Counted from the stretch's first letter, positions 1 to 13,867 are shown. The stretch is DNA of 64,000 nt from Sphagnum compactum (GCA_965153455.1 OZ234500.1:12480557-12544556); one strand, 5' to 3'. The notes: generated from the sequence alone by a model not told the origin. Numbers and translations: made by a program.

Positions 1-59
1 CTGATCTTCAATGTACCCTCTCTCAATTGTTGTGTTTTGCACTCTACCCAAGCCCTGCT

Positions 60-3000
60 CTACTCCAACTCGGCAACAATGCGCTTCTTTCGAGCAGGTG
101 TATGCGGTATTGACCCTGGAGCACTATGGGCTCGCTTCCGACTTGCACGTTTTCGTTCAGCATCATCAGAGGCATGGCGGACTTTTGTTGCCTTATAAAC
201 CGGTTTAGGCAGGTGTCGATACCTGCATACACAAAAACACCCAGCTTGCCCTTATTTAAGGCTGATCTGCATCCTTTCAATTGTCTAGAAACACATGTCA
301 TTTTCTCTGTTCCATCCCCAGTGTCTCCCAGTTGTCCATATGGTAATCTCTAGGAACCAACAATATATTCCCATTTCATGCAGGAAACTTACCGATCAAT
401 GCGACTGATTTCAGGCAAATGCTTGTACCGCTCCTTCACAGCACTAAGGTAAGCATGCTTTTGTTTCTCCCTTGGCAATAGCTGCAACAGTTCCAGTCCA
501 ACTGTGTTTTGAACAACTCTGTTTTTTAAAACCTCACTGATAGAAAGATGAAGTTATTCCACATATCAGACCTGTTGTGATACATCACAAACTTGAAACT
601 TTCAGTTCCTGCCAACACAAAGTATGATGACAGCTTTCACTTTTGTCAATCACTTGCTGGAACTGGGTGTCACCAATGTCAATTGTCCAAAAACTGCGGG
701 GAAACTGTCAAATACCATCTCCAGGACAAACTATTCATTCATTGCAAGTTTAGTTCCAAAACCACTCTGGTGCTCTCTGAGATTACCACTCCGAGTTGCT
801 CAGATGCCTTGCCCTTCCACAATCGGATGTTGGTGTCGTCGCTGCCCGACATCAAATATGATCCATCCCCACTGAACTTTACGGCAAATACCCTGTGTCC
901 ACATCCACCAAAAAAAGCACAATTCAGTCACAAAAATTTGGCTGCAAAAAACACTGTCCATGTTAGATCTCACCATTAACCCTGAACAAAGTGCATACAA
1001 CAAAAGGTGCAGGAGACAAGCACAAAACATGCCAGTCTCACTGCAAACACATACAGTTACAGGAGCCTCATACCAGAGCAGCAGGACATTACCTTTGCAT
1101 ACGCTTGGTGTGATAGACCTCTTTACTGTGACCTCCATTGTAGGGGAAAATCCTAATCTGTATCTCATATCAATTTTCTTGTCAATACCATGCATTGAAC
1201 TTGTATGCCCAACAACTAGTCCAAGTGAAGCACATTTTCAAACACAACTTGACTATGGATGAATCCCGCCAACTCCCATAGGGTATTCAAAGCTGATGCA
1301 CACAAGAAAGTTCCCTCCAACAAAACTGATGAGACCACACTGATGTCTCCCTGCCTAACAAACTGCCATGGTGAGAAAACTCTAATATAGTTCACCCACC
1401 GTTCTATCATATGATCCAGTAACAAACTCTCGCCCTGTTGGTGAAAAATCCACATCCATACTGTAACCAAACAAAAGAAAGGATCAGAGCTCCAAGATGA
1501 AAACAAACAAGAATTCTTGAAAGACACCAGCAAAGGCATTATTCGCAAGACTTAGAAGAGTAAAATAAAAGCTTTGAGGCGTCTGAAAGAAAACTATCTC
1601 TGACATGACAGAAAACCCAAAAGTTGATATGTATCAAAGCTCAGGCAGAGAGCAAACTCCTTTTTTCCCAGAAGTGAAGAATGTGCTTACACAGCTGAGA
1701 CATGGTCCATGTGAATACAAGTAGCACGGTTGAGCTTACGCATATCATAACTGTAGCAGTTTCCATCCTCATTAGCCTGAACCCAGGAAAACCCCACAAC
1801 CTGAGACAGTACTCCTCGGAGAAGAACATGACCTCATAACACCCAAGCAATGGCCACAAAGCTGTCTTTGCTCAAACAATTCTTGTTCCACCGAGTCCTA
1901 TCGCATGAGAACTTACAGATGTAAAATTGAATGCTTCACGAGGATTCCAAGAAACCATATTTGTCCTTGTCTGCAAAAGTAAACAAGAATGTCACTGTTG
2001 TTGACATAGTGCAGATCTGATATAGGGCCTTCCAATCAAAGCATATTTGCCTTGAGGAAAACCAGTTTGTCAAGAAAATAGATCAGGATTGCAATCATTC
2101 AGATTGAACCGATGGCAGAGCAATCCATCACTCAATGTTTGCTGACACAATGCAGTTGAGCTGGGAATGGTGCCATTCTTCTGTCCTAATGGCAGCAAAG
2201 TGGGATCCTCAACTGACAAGAGACTTATGAGGAGCACAAGGTATGTACCTGCATGATCAATTTCCTTAGTGGAGTACCCATGCGGAGGTCATACAAAGCA
2301 ATGCTGCGATCACTGCACCCAATCCCTTGCCCAGCTTTATTCCATATCCTTACACATCCATTTCTGGAAGAAACCTTGTCATTACTTTTTCTTGCCACAC
2401 ACAGCAAGAAGGATCTGTAGTAATTACACAATACACCCAGTAAATTCATAATGTTAAATCGTAGATCAGGTGTGTCTGCTAGTTTAATGCAGAGGCGGAG
2501 CAGGTGCAACAAAATGTTAAAGACTCACACCTGGCAGTTGTAGCAAATACATCTGTTTCTGAGGGATTGAAGCGCACAGACACAATAGAGTCTGCACCCC
2601 ATGTGAAGCTGTTCGTAGGTTCTGACCTTCCATTCCAGATGACAACAGAAACAAATCTCTGGTCACTTCATCTTTTTGGACATAATTCCACGAAATCTCG
2701 ATCCTACAAAAGTCTTCTCAAAACAGTCCTGGTGATGTTCCCTTGCAGAAAACAAGGCAATTGTCTACTGAAAGAAATGGGGTTACCTAACAACTTTCCT
2801 ACTGAAATAAGGGCAGGACACATCCATTGAGTGTCAGTGCAGGCAGGTGGGCAACACTCATGACAAGTCAAAAAGACATCAGATCAATTTACCGGTCAGA
2901 AAGGGAGATTGGAAGGCAGAGAGAAGGGGCTCAAAGATCTAAAGATGTTGCACCTGTTATGGTCCCAAACATCAACCTGAGACCCTCCTGTAACAAAAAT

Positions 3001-5583
3001 TGAAGAATTCCAGTGATGATCCACAGTTCTGCAGGCTCAATTACCAACAAAAAAGTTGAGGTTAGACAAGGCAAGAAGTTCACATGCAGTAGGCAATGAA
3101 AACAAGGTGAAGGTTAACTTCAGCAAGAGGCTTCAAACAACAGACAAACATGTAGGAAGTTGAACAACATAAAACAATCACAATCAGAAGAGATAAGAGA
3201 GTTTACTGGGAAACTACAAGTGCTCATACCTGAAAGCATTTTTTCCTTGATACGTTGCTAGCGGCTGCAAAAACAAGAAATCTCAAAGTTCAACAGATAA
3301 TACTGCATTGCAATCATCCCATATTCTAAGCACATGAGCATGCACAAGCAGGGCATAATAACAAGCCTCCAAGTGAACAACTTGCTAATCACAGATATGC
3401 TTTAAACACATGCAGGGGAATCACTGGGGACAGTCAGACAGCCTTTAAGATGTGCTATCCTCTGCAATTTGCTACAATGATAAGTACTAAATGACATCAT
3501 CCTCCAATCTTCCAAGAATTCATCTCCAGTAGATACCACCAACAACTTTTACATCTACTGTACACTGACCAGAATCAAGAGCAACATCTGACAAATCATT
3601 TGTGAAACCAAACACAAGCACAATACTATTGCAAAAAGAGCACAAGAGCATGCCTCCACAACATCCACATCCTCGCCAGTAGCCTCCCCTACAAATGAGC
3701 CAGGTATCTGCCACAGCCTCACCCTGCCAATCCCATGCAACCCCTATTATGACCAGTGCAACTGAGTGGTTTACTCTTGGAAGCCACTTTAATGGACACG
3801 TCAAGGTCCATACTAGGCACATTCTCTAGTACAAAAGGTCAAATCCAACAGCATTACCAAAGTTCATTCAAGGTGTCCAAAGAAGCCACTGACAACCGAC
3901 ACGAGCACATTGTCTAATAAAGTAATAGGGAAAATATGAGCATTATAGTGGTGAGTTCCCAACACCATAGAATACACTAGCTTTGGGATCATATTTTGGA
4001 AATCAGGCTAAAACGCTCAGATTGTTCTGTAAGACTTAGCCCTCAGACAACAACCAGTTGGTCACACATGACAATAGTGCTAATTGGAAACATTAGTTTC
4101 CAATTAATTTCCACACATATGGCTTCGATGATATCATATGCACCAACCAAACAGATTTACAGCTTACATTCAGAATTTTAGAACTTTACGCTGAACTCCT
4201 AACTGCACACAGGGTCAAGCAAGCTTACACACAATCATCTCCGCAAGACACAAGGTTTTCCCCATCTCTGGAAACAGCCAACCCCCGTACAGCACCTTTG
4301 TGCCCTGGGAACTGCCGCACAGTTCGCCTGCAATAGAGCCACTTGTTGCCCATCAGAAACTAGCATCACCACAACAGCACATAAAAGCATATGAACACAG
4401 ACAGAGATAAGTATTACATGAGTTGGTGATTACTGTGCAATTGCTACTGAATGCCAAAACACAAGCACAATAGAGAGGCAATTAGGCACCTACTTGTATG
4501 CAACATCCCACAACCGAATATCTGCAGCATAATGAGTAAAAGTACCCTCATTAGTGAGAAATACCTTGTGTCTTGCAGAGAGGATTAGAAAAATGAGTAT
4601 TTCTCACTTTCTCTCCCTCCATTCATAAGTCAAGAAAATCAAAAGAATGGAAGATACACTGCACAGAAAAGCAACTAGATAAAGACAAAGGCTCCTGTAT
4701 ACCTCCATCCAAAGATGCAGATACAAGGGAGTTAAGATGCCTTGGGTTTTTCGCCAAGCAAGATACTCCATCCATGTGCCCACTCAGTGCTCCTATGAAT
4801 GGTTTGGCGAATACCTGCATCACATAGCACAAGAGTATAAGATTCCTACTTTTCCAACAAAACCTAAAAGATACCTTTCAGGTGAAGGGTGCAAAACACT
4901 GGGCAACAAATTACAGGCATTATGCAGAGCATCAACAACAATTGGTCGTGATACAGTACTAATTGTTGTCACAAAACGGAAATGTGACACAGGCCAAATA
5001 CCTACCAAACTTGAGGTGCAATCATGAGACAAGACACAAAAGGTTGGAAGTGACGAATTTTGCCTTTTCCAGTTTGACTGCATTGAGAGCTCGCACGTAC
5101 TCATGTGCCCTCTCTTGTGGATGAAGACTTGGATCTAAATTCCTGAACACCTTCTGTTCATTCCCCAAGATATCAGAGATCATCAGAATGACAAATGACA
5201 AGTAAAAGCTTCTTAAAGGCACTGATTCTTTTCTTCCACACACTATGAAAATGTGCAGCTCTTCAATTGGAGTAAAACCCTAAACCCTAAACTCAAAACC
5301 CGGCTGAAAACCTCCTCAAGCGCGAACTTGCAAAAAAAGAAACGGGTAAATCGTTGAATTACAAGCCAAGCGCTGAAAAGCACCCAGACCGGAACAATCT
5401 CTAATTGTACAAGATCTGGCAACTAAAGCTTAAGCTGCGACTACAGGTAGTGCAAATGGAGAACCGGCTGAAAGGAGATAATATCAAGAGGTAGAAGATG
5501 AGAGAAGCACCACAGACCTGGAGATCCTGGCTTCGCTCTCGGGTGAAATCATCCTCAGAACGAGTGATCAGCTTGACCTTCAT
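60..5583 (-). CDS. DCAF13: DCAF13/SOF1-like WD40 ribosome-biogenesis protein
   Basis: Nucleolar WD40 protein of the SSU processome (18S rRNA maturation); it can also serve as a substrate receptor of CUL4-DDB1 ligases. I rebuilt 17 exons (5'->3'): 5583-5518, 5153-5064, 4814-4703, 4521-4494, 4327-4229, 3723-3654, 3264-3230, 3028-2954, 2626-2531, 2312-2249, 1970-1917, 1776-1691, 1460-1400, 1157-1093, 892-787, 481-393, 222-60. They give 452 aa, the usual family length. The start MKVKLITRSEDDFTRERSQD matches the conserved N-terminus. Then come NLDPSLHPQERAHEYVRALN, WD repeats with DIRLWD, SDRSIALYDLR, SYDRTIRIFPYN and SGSDDTNIRLWK, and a basic Sof1 domain (LLPREKQKHAYLSAVKERYK, HLPKPVYKA). Two introns seem to start with GC (after 5064 and 3654); for the first, a weak GT donor that adds three residues is an alternative. 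An in-frame ATG at 5607 would add eight residues. Confidence 0.93.
5274..5292. promoter_or_regulatory. Telo-box pair upstream of DCAF13 exon 2
   Basis: Two adjacent AAACCCTAA units lie in the first intron of the DCAF13 gene. In plants this motif is common near the 5' ends of translation and ribosome-biogenesis genes, which fits the gene. Role inferred from position and motif only. Confidence 0.5.
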
Positions 5584-5834
5584 CTCCCTCTTCGCAAAAA
5601 ACCCCAAGACGATGTCTCAAGAAAGGGGTACTTATTTCAGTGGTATTAAAAAAAACCACGCTCTCACGAAAAGAAAACAAGAATAAAATCCCAACAACCA
5701 CGAGCTGCGTCAGTGTTTCCCAAAACCCTTGACCTCTTGCTGCTCTCGAATTTCTTGCAGTTGTCGAAATCTCCAATTCAACGCGAGCTCGCTTCCTCGC
5801 GAAAATATTGACCTCCCTCCAAAAAGAAAGACGC

Positions 5835-5850
5835 TAAACCCTAACCCTAA
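5835..5850. promoter_or_regulatory. Telo-box pair in the DCAF13 promoter
   Basis: TAAACCCTAACCCTAA lies about 250 bp upstream of the DCAF13 start codon, just before the sequence turns strongly AT-rich. It is a short promoter-type motif, not a telomere array. Confidence 0.5.
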
Positions 5851-5859
5851 AAACAGAAA

Positions 5860-8800
5860 TCGATATGGGAACTAAGGTGTAGTTATCTTCGAATATATCT
5901 ATCATTGAATTGTGATCTTAATTTGAATTTATCCACAAAATTTAATCATTTTTATTTTTTTGCATGACTATTTTTTTTATAATGCTAACATTAAAATCTC
6001 CCAAAATGATGATTGGACAATGTTTGGGAGAATATTGAATTATTATTTGAAAATTATTTCAAGAATGAAAAATCTTCAAATTATAATTCAACATTTTCCT
6101 AAACAATCTTCTTAAAACTTTCTGAATTTCAAAATAGTGAATACAATAGAAATTATTCTCTTGACCAATTTTCAATATCTTTACGTTTACTATAATTTAC
6201 AAACTTAATAATTTTGGTTTTGGAACATTTTGAAATTTTATTCATTTTTCTACTATAAAAGAATTAAAATTTGATAATGACAATGATTAAAACGATTAAT
6301 GTATTTATCTATGATCAATGAACACATTATATTAGTTGAAACTAATTCTAATTTATTCAATGCAACTTGTGATTTTAATGCAAAAACACGTTCTTCAAAA
6401 AAAATTATTGACGAATTGAAATATTCAAGATGATTAATATAATAATAATAAAGAAAGCACAAGGTAACCAACAAGTTGAACAACCATTTATTGAAAAAAA
6501 AAAAAAAACATTAACCAATTTTTGAATTTTTACATTTGCATCATTTTTTTGGTGATGCATTTCTGTATGATAGAACATAATTTTAATGTTATCAATGTAT
6601 TTATTTTTGTCATATATGACACATAATATGTTGTAGCTACATATGAGTAAATAAGATAAATTGAATATTATATTTGCAAACCACAAATGAACAACACATA
6701 TACTATATACATTAGTTTTTATATTTTGTCGGAATTTGTTTTTAAAACATGTGTGACTTCGTTAATTTGCTAGTCAAACTTGATATATATATGTATTTAT
6801 CAAAGTTTTAAAAATCTAGAAATTTAGAAAATGATATATTTTCATTTTTAAAAATTCAAAGATTGAAATATTTTGTTTGCTTGTATGTAAGTATATTTTT
6901 TAAATGATTAATATTCACTCATTTCAAAAGGTTTGAAGATTTTTGTTTCACACATGGAAAGCAATTGGTAATGAAAGCAACAATCAAAATTTGGTTTTTT
7001 CTACATGCATGTTTGTGTTTACCACATAATTTTCATTTTAATATTCACACTCAATTAGAACTTGTGACATTTTGGATGAAAACTTTAATAACTTAAAAAA
7101 ATTTAAAGAGATTGATTAAAACATTTTTTGGATTTATGAAACAATTTCCATTAAACTACAACTGTTGATATGAAAAATCTTTCAAAAAGTTTTTTATGTT
7201 GGCCAAAAAACAATGTTGGATTTAAATGTTTATTTTTAAATTTAAAGGAGGAAAATTTTGGCTTCCAAATATAGATATAGATATATATATATATATAGGC
7301 AATTTTTTTTGAAGCATCCAAAAAATTATGTATCATTCAATCTATCGGTGTTTAATATTTATTTTCACTAACAAAATCAAAGTGATCAAATTATGAATTA
7401 TTATAATTATGACTTTGAAATTCTAAATTCATATATGCAAAGTAAACAAACTTTGCCATTGATGGTATTCAAATGTGTGAATTATAACTTTCAAATCTTT
7501 ATATAATAGTGTTTCAATTAAAACTCATAATGCAATAGTCACCATATTTGGGGAAACATTTGTTTTCAACATGTCATTTAAGGAACACACCAATTGTTAC
7601 ATCATCATACAATACATGTGGTATTATTGATTGAATTTGATTCACATTTGTAAGGACATTAATAATACTACCATGCATCTTATATTTCCCACAATCATTA
7701 ATTTTATACATTTGAGCAAAAACAAAATGCAATGACATAAAATTTTGTTATAATCATGTTACTTTTTCGATTGATGGAATGATTTTCTTTTTAAAAATTG
7801 TATCCAATATTTGATATAAAGATGATGTATATTCATTGATTTTCACCACAAATTTACAATATCACAAAATTTCAATAGAATTTGTGCGAAAATTTTAAAA
7901 CGATATGTTTGTGCAAAATTTGTGGGCTTCAAAATTTAAAAATGACATGGAAAATAAATATATTATTTTTGTATAAATGGTGTGTCTTTTTGACTTGTAA
8001 TGTTTTGATGTGAAGTACACATAATTCACATTTTAACTAAATCCATGCAATTATCATGATGTAATTTTGAATAAAACTATGAAATTTTTGTGTATTAAAT
8101 ATAAACATGCACATATTTCATTCAAAAACAATGTTTCATCTATTTGAATATTTAAGATATTGAATATGTACAAATATCATTCATATTTACCATAATACAG
8201 AATTCATGCGATTTTTGTACAAATTTATGAAAATTGAATTTTGCACGAAATTTGTACAAACCTATGAAGCCTTGTAAGTTTGTGATGTTATGTAGACAAC
8301 TTGCACATATGTATGATGTTGGGGTAGGTTTTATTTGAATTTGAAAATATATAGAAAATTGTTTTGACAATTTTTTACATAACCTTTCACAATCAAAACA
8401 TGCAATTATGGGAACAATCTTGGATTTGTTTATCATTGTTGTCATTGATGTTCATTTATATCATGTTCTACTTTATTTGATTGAATATGATGTTCCACAA
8501 GAACTAGTTGTTTGATTTTTTCTAAAATGTATTCAACATGTGATAATTGAACTTTGTCATTTATGAAAGATTGGTGTGATTTTTAAATACATTTATATTT
8601 CATGTGATTCATATTTTTTGAACTTGTTTTTTAATATTTGAAAACATGTTAATGAATTTAGATGTTTTTACAAAATATGTTAAATTTGGACAAGTTTGTA
8701 ATAATTCAAAAATATTGTTGTCATAATGTCTTGATCAATTTATTTTTTAATGTTACATTATGATCCTTATTATAAAGTTATTTTCCATGTTTTTTTTTAA

Positions 8801-9600
8801 AATAAAAGGAAAGTTCTTATACATCAATTAACATGAAGTGTCCAAATAGTTTTGACATGCAAAAATATTTAACATGTAAAAAAAAAAAATCAATGTAAAT
8901 GAACTTATTTTTTTCAAAGTTTAAAATAACTTTCGAATGCAAGTAGTTTTTCAATACAAGCAAATTTTCCACACAAACAATTTTTCAATACAAATTTTTT
9001 TTCAATGGAAATAGTCTTTAATAAATCATTGATTTTATCTTTTATTGAATGTGTTGTATAAATATTTTGTATGTCATTGTGTACATGTGTGTTTGTGTGA
9101 ATGGGCATGGTATTGTTTATATGCATCCATTTAATTAAAGTTCATATATGGAAACATTTACATCATATCTTGTTGATTCATCATTTAAACATATATTGCA
9201 TTCATGTGACCTTTGTTTAGTTTTAACATATAATCATGAAATAAGTAATTATTTTTTTGATTTTATATCTTATTCATCGAATAATCAGTAATCATATCTT
9301 CAAAGTGAAGCAAAATAACATGGAACATTTAAATCAATGTTTATTATTGAATACAAAGAAACCTCAACATTATTACATTCAAGAATTAAGTCTCAGGCTT
9401 TTTATTTGATTTACATCAAAATATGGTCACCAATATAAACATGAATAAGTGACAAAAGTAACATTAATATAAGTGGTACAATGAGAAATATATAGAAAAA
9501 TTTCACTATAATTTTTTGGATAATTAAATATTTACAATGGTCGATTTATATTTGAAATAAAATATAAAAATGCATAATGTCTTGATGTGGAATGAAGTGT
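5860..9600. other. AT-rich gene-free island (about 3.7 kb)
   Basis: Very AT-rich DNA with abrupt borders against GC-balanced genic DNA on both sides. It contains homopolymer runs and an AT dinucleotide tract near 7270-7300. No open frame gives a recognisable protein, and I found no terminal repeats. A similar island at 55.7-60.8 kb holds a transposon decayed largely by transitions, so this one may be older decayed transposon DNA. That is inference. Confidence 0.6.
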
Positions 9601-9650
9601 TTTAAATGGAGGGGCCTGGATTGTTTTAGAGTGTGGCTGGTTACTGTCAT

Positions 9651-9700
9651 CTGAACCACAGTTAGATCTGCACCGGGGTCAGATGAACCATGGTTAGAGT
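9651..9700. repeat. Short direct repeat upstream of the F-box gene
   Basis: Two near-identical copies of about 19 bp (CATCTGAACCACAGTTAGA and CAGATGAACCATGGTTAGA) are spaced about 31 bp apart, roughly 300 bp before the F-box start codon. They could be paired regulatory sites or a small duplication; the function is unknown. Confidence 0.45.
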
Positions 9701-9990
9701 GTTTGTGGCAAGGAAAGCTGGAGCTCCGGCGATGGCGACCTTGCGCCTCTCCTCGCTCACCGCGTCCCCTTCTTCGTTCGTTGTGTGAGCTGTGCGGCCA
9801 TCTCTTTCTGCAGCAGAAGAAAAGAATTGAGTTTCAATCCATTCATTATTATTGTTTTGCTTTTTTGGTTGGTGGGAGCAAGTTGACTATCTTCCGTTGT
9901 GTTGAATTCCCTCACCGTGTTTAGGCTGTTGTTCAAGAAGCAGTTTCGGAAGCTTTGCGTTTTCCGAGCAAGTGTGCGTCGTGGGGGGCG

Positions 9991-12900
9991 ATGGCGAAGC
10001 GTGGAGGCCATGGCCATATTACCCCCCCTATCCACTTGCTGGACGATGCTTGTCTCGTTCGAATCTTAAGTTACCTCACACCCATGCCTGGTATTTGTTC
10101 TCCTGCTCCTCCCCATCCTCTTGTCGCTCTTTCTTTTCAATAGAGATAGTTTTGTTTCCATTACCGATGCGTTTGCGTCTTCCTTCTTCCTATTCCTTTT
10201 CCCCCCTTTCTTCTTATAACCCAGAACGAGACGTGTTTCAGAACATACCGCATAATTGACCTTCCAAACTTGTTAGGGTTTCGAGCTTTTTGCGTTCAAC
10301 GAAGATTTTTCAGAATTGGAGTTCTTTTGGGCAGCATATACACAAATCTCTAATCCTTATTTGAACCAAATTCCTCTTTCTGAACATTCAAACCTGTAGA
10401 CAGGAAGACCCCCTAATTTAGCTTGTCTATGAAGCAGTAAATGGCTCTTGGATATGGGGATTCGGTTCGAGGCAGCAATGAATACTTGTAATCTTGGAAG
10501 AAATTCTTTTAGTTCAATCTTGGAGTTGAGAAATGAAATAGGCACTGTCTTATAGCTTGAGAAGCTGGTAGTGTAAGCTTCCTTTCTGATGCCGTGCAGA
10601 TCAGGGGTAATTTGTAATCTTTAAAGTGTAGTGTGGGATTTGATTTTTGAATTTTGGTGTGATGCATGCAGACCGTTTCAATGCAGCAAGGGTGTGTAAG
10701 AGATGGCAAACTTTGGTGTCAGATTCACGTATGTGGCTCCATGTGGATTCAGATCATGATGCACGAATGCCAATGAATGTTTTCTCATCCCTTCAAGATG
10801 CTGTCCTTGCAGCTAGGTACACCCTTCTAGACTATCTCTTCTGAGCAGATGATGTTGTGTTTGTAGTTTGTTGTGTAGGGTCTCTTTCAGGCATTCTTCA
10901 TTGTCCCAGAAATGTTAATGTCTGCAAGGTTTTGGAAAATTGGATCGAGACAGTGCTGTTTATGGCCATTTGTGTAAGGCCTTATGTTTGTCTTTATTCT
11001 GGAGTCATGAAATATTTTTGTTTTTTGACTTTGGAATCATGGCAGTGTAGAAAGATCTGCCTCCTACCCATAAATGCTTGTTTTCTTACTAAATGCAATG
11101 GACTGCACAGGATGTCAACAGGAGTGTCACTTTGGTACTCAAAGCTTTCTATGACAAAGGCTCTGATTGGAGCTTTTGAAGATGGCTTCAATACATTTGG
11201 TGGATGCTGCAGAACACCAAGTTGTCTAGTGTTGGCTTCACTAATTTGATAGGTGTGGTTGATGTAGGCCCGGAGACACACTTCTGATTGCACCAGGAGT
11301 AATGCATGAATGCTTGAATGTTCACATCAATAAGCCACTGTGCTTGGTGGGCCTATCATCAAACCTTTTCCTTTAGAATTCTGTGTAGGTGGGAGAAGGT
11401 GCATCAGCCAAAGTGGTGCAATGTATAGGATTGCAGTTGCATGTGTTCTTTTCTGAAGCTCAATATTTATCATATTCTACTTAGTGCATTGAAGGTTTCC
11501 CATTGGCAGTGAAGATGCTTCAGTAACACATGTCATAATGTTTCTGAAGTAGTTTATACACCTCTTTGTAAGAAAGTCTGTGCATACCCTTCTTCATACA
11601 GATGGGTTGGGATCATAATCTTTTTTTCAGTAACAGTTTCTGAGGGACATTGTCTGAAGTGAGCAGGAATAAGACTGCTTGGTCAGTTGAGTATGTACCA
11701 CATCCCTCTCACCTTTCTTGACATGGGAAATTTGTAAGAGGTGATTCTATGTTGATGAATGGAGATTATGGTATGCTTGTAATATGTGTAGGTAGGAGGA
11801 GGCACATCAGCAGATGAAACGGTTTTGTTCTGTCCTCGTGGTTTTGAAAGGTTTGTATTCCTAAACAAATGAAATACAGGGTTTGATGTTAGTATGGTTT
11901 ATGTGTTCCTGGCCTGCTGTTTCCCACATGGAAAGCAGCTGTTTATATTTGAGACCTGGTGTCTTTTGAAGCCTCTGATGACACATAATAAATTTTCAAG
12001 TAGTATCTGACCAGTCTCAGGAGGTGAAGGCAAAGGCATCTCACTAACCTATGTCCTATTTCAGACAGAGGAGTGATCTATGTATGATGTTGGATGCAGC
12101 AAAATGCTATACGTTAGTCAATCCAGTAAGTCAGCTTTGGAGATTGCAAGAACATATACAGGAAGTCAAAAAATTGTCAGAGCTCACTAATTCTTCTCGG
12201 TACAGTGGTCATGAAATTGACCTCCCCTGACTTCTGGGAGCTAATGAAGCCAGTGGGGATGATATGGTAGCTGGTGACTACCATACATCTTGTTGTTGAA
12301 AGTTACGACTTTTCTGTTATTCAAACTATGTACTCCTTAGTCTTGTATCTGTTTTTTAGGGTCAGGTTATGTTTTTAAAATTCTCTTTCCCTTTTTCCTG
12401 TTCACTGATATGTGGTTGGATGTGAAATCTCTAGAGTCCTAATATTGTGTTGTCTGTCATTTCTGATTCAGGGTGACTTGTATTGTAAGTTTAGAGAATT
12501 TCCATGTTCTTCTCCAAACTTACAATACAAGTGATGAGACATATACGTACATATAAATTCTCATTCTGGGCCACTACGATTCCATGTTAGCTGCAAGAAT
12601 TTCCATGTTCTTCTCCAAACTTAAATACAAGTGATGAGACATATATATACATATAAATACTCATTCTGGGCCGCTATAATTCCATGCTAGCTGCTTGATG
12701 GGGTCATCAAAAGAGGTAGTGGGTGATTGCCTTGTCTTTGCAGAATCACTGCTGAATCACACTGAAGTAGTCATTTGAAACATGGATGAGACAGTATTGC
12801 ATGTAACTGTTGGACCAAATGGGGTTGAATGAGTGCATTGGTGTTTGATGATGTAGTGCCTTAGAGTTTTCAGCAAGTGGAAGGGTGGCAAACTTGACGA

Positions 12901-13867
12901 TTAAGGCTGAGCTTGGGAGCTGTTTACTGCATAGAAAGGGGCGTTTGACTGTGGACAATTGTTTTCTGGAATGTGCGGATCATCCTCTTGATCATCTCTC
13001 TTGCCCTATTATCAGTACAGCTGATGATTCACCCTGCCCCATAAGTAAAGCTCAAAATGAAGTTTCAGTCATAGAGACTCGAATTGAAGGTGGCTTTGGA
13101 TGTGTTAGAACTAGCGGCAGTCTCAAGCTTCAACAGGTGAATATGAAACCTCCCTCTCTTTATCCTGTTCATTTTTGAGTCCTACTTTTTGACTCAGCAA
13201 TTCTACATCATCCATTTACCAGAATTCATCTCCATCCAAATTGTGGATTCTACTCTTCCTTTGAACAATTTGATATCAATATGCACAAGAACGTTCTAAT
13301 CTTTACGAGAGCTTTGACATTAATGAAGAATGAAACTTGTGTCATTGGGAAACTTTTGTCATCATATACATGTTTTCAGCAAGAGGGCAGAGTTTGACAT
13401 AGAATAAATAGATCACATTATCATGTTGGTTGTTTTTTCTTGTATGTAATAAATGATTCACTTCCTGACTTGGTTCCTCATCAGAATGGAATTTTTTATA
13501 GAAGGCATTGTATGTAACATCATGGAAGAAATGTGTCTTTTGCATAATATAGCTTTTCTTTCAGTTGAGAGCATATTACAGCCTGATTTTGTGGTACAGG
13601 TTGATTTTATTACCAGTTTTTTATTATAAGTATAATGGCAGTGGAGCCACCTTTCCATCAAGTCAATTATGAGAAGAGATGAGACATTTGGGAATATCTT
13701 GTTGGAGTCACTCACATGTTCATGTAGGATAGCTTTTCTTGACTAATTACTGCTTCTTAATTGTGCAGGTGCGAGTGATGTTTGGGAGAGCAGCTTTGAC
13801 ATTTTGGTTCCAAGTGTCCAAGCACTTGGTTGATGTTGATGCAGCTTTAGTCCCTTGTCAGGCATAA
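9991..13867 (+). CDS. SKIP5: F-box protein, SKIP5-like
   Basis: F-box subunit of a putative SCF (SKP1-CUL1-F-box) ubiquitin ligase; substrates are unknown. Six exons: 9991-10090, 10672-10816, 11268-11346, 11792-11850, 12857-13136, 13769-13867, giving 253 aa with frame closing at TAA. The F-box lies at about residues 12-55 (HLLDDACLVRILSYLTPMP, then ARVCKRW and SRMWLHVD). The rest matches plant SKIP5: PGDTLLIAPG, INKPLCLVGGG, VANLTIKAELGSCLLHRKGR, DHPLDHLSCPI, ETRIEGG, and a C-terminal FGRAALTFWF. The family is predicted to form a right-handed beta-helix after the F-box. I chose the ATG at 9991; an in-frame ATG at 9955 would add 12 residues. Exon 4 has a partial look-alike at 11389. Confidence 0.9.
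11380..11430 (+). other. Decoy copy of the exon 4 splice acceptor in the F-box gene
   Basis: About 26 bases around 11389 closely match the acceptor and first codons of true exon 4 at 11792 (both have TGTGTAGGT followed by a GGAG/GAGG stretch and CATCAGC). Both would join exon 3 in the same frame (V-G-E-G-A-S versus V-G-G-G-T-S). The decoy reading frame soon hits a stop, so its use would yield a truncated product. Confidence 0.5.
12476..12532. repeat. Perfect 17-bp inverted repeat in F-box intron 4
   Basis: Arms at 12476-12492 (ACTTGTATTGTAAGTTT) and 12516-12532 (AAACTTACAATACAAGT) are perfect reverse complements around a loop of about 23 bases. The transcript could form a stable hairpin. Confidence 0.8.
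12496..12694. repeat. Two-copy tandem repeat (period 101 bp) in F-box intron 4
   Basis: Copy 1 starts at 12496 and copy 2 at 12597. Each begins GAATTTCCATGTTCTTCTCC and ends in a variant of CATTCTGGGCC...TTCCATG(C/T)TAGCTGC. The copies differ by small indels and mostly transition changes. Copy 1 contains the right arm of the inverted repeat; copy 2 has lost bases from that arm. Confidence 0.85.

Noticed and set aside
5274-5850. Telomere-like CCCTAAA repeats
   Set aside because: Only two units at each place, so these are promoter motifs and not interstitial telomere arrays.
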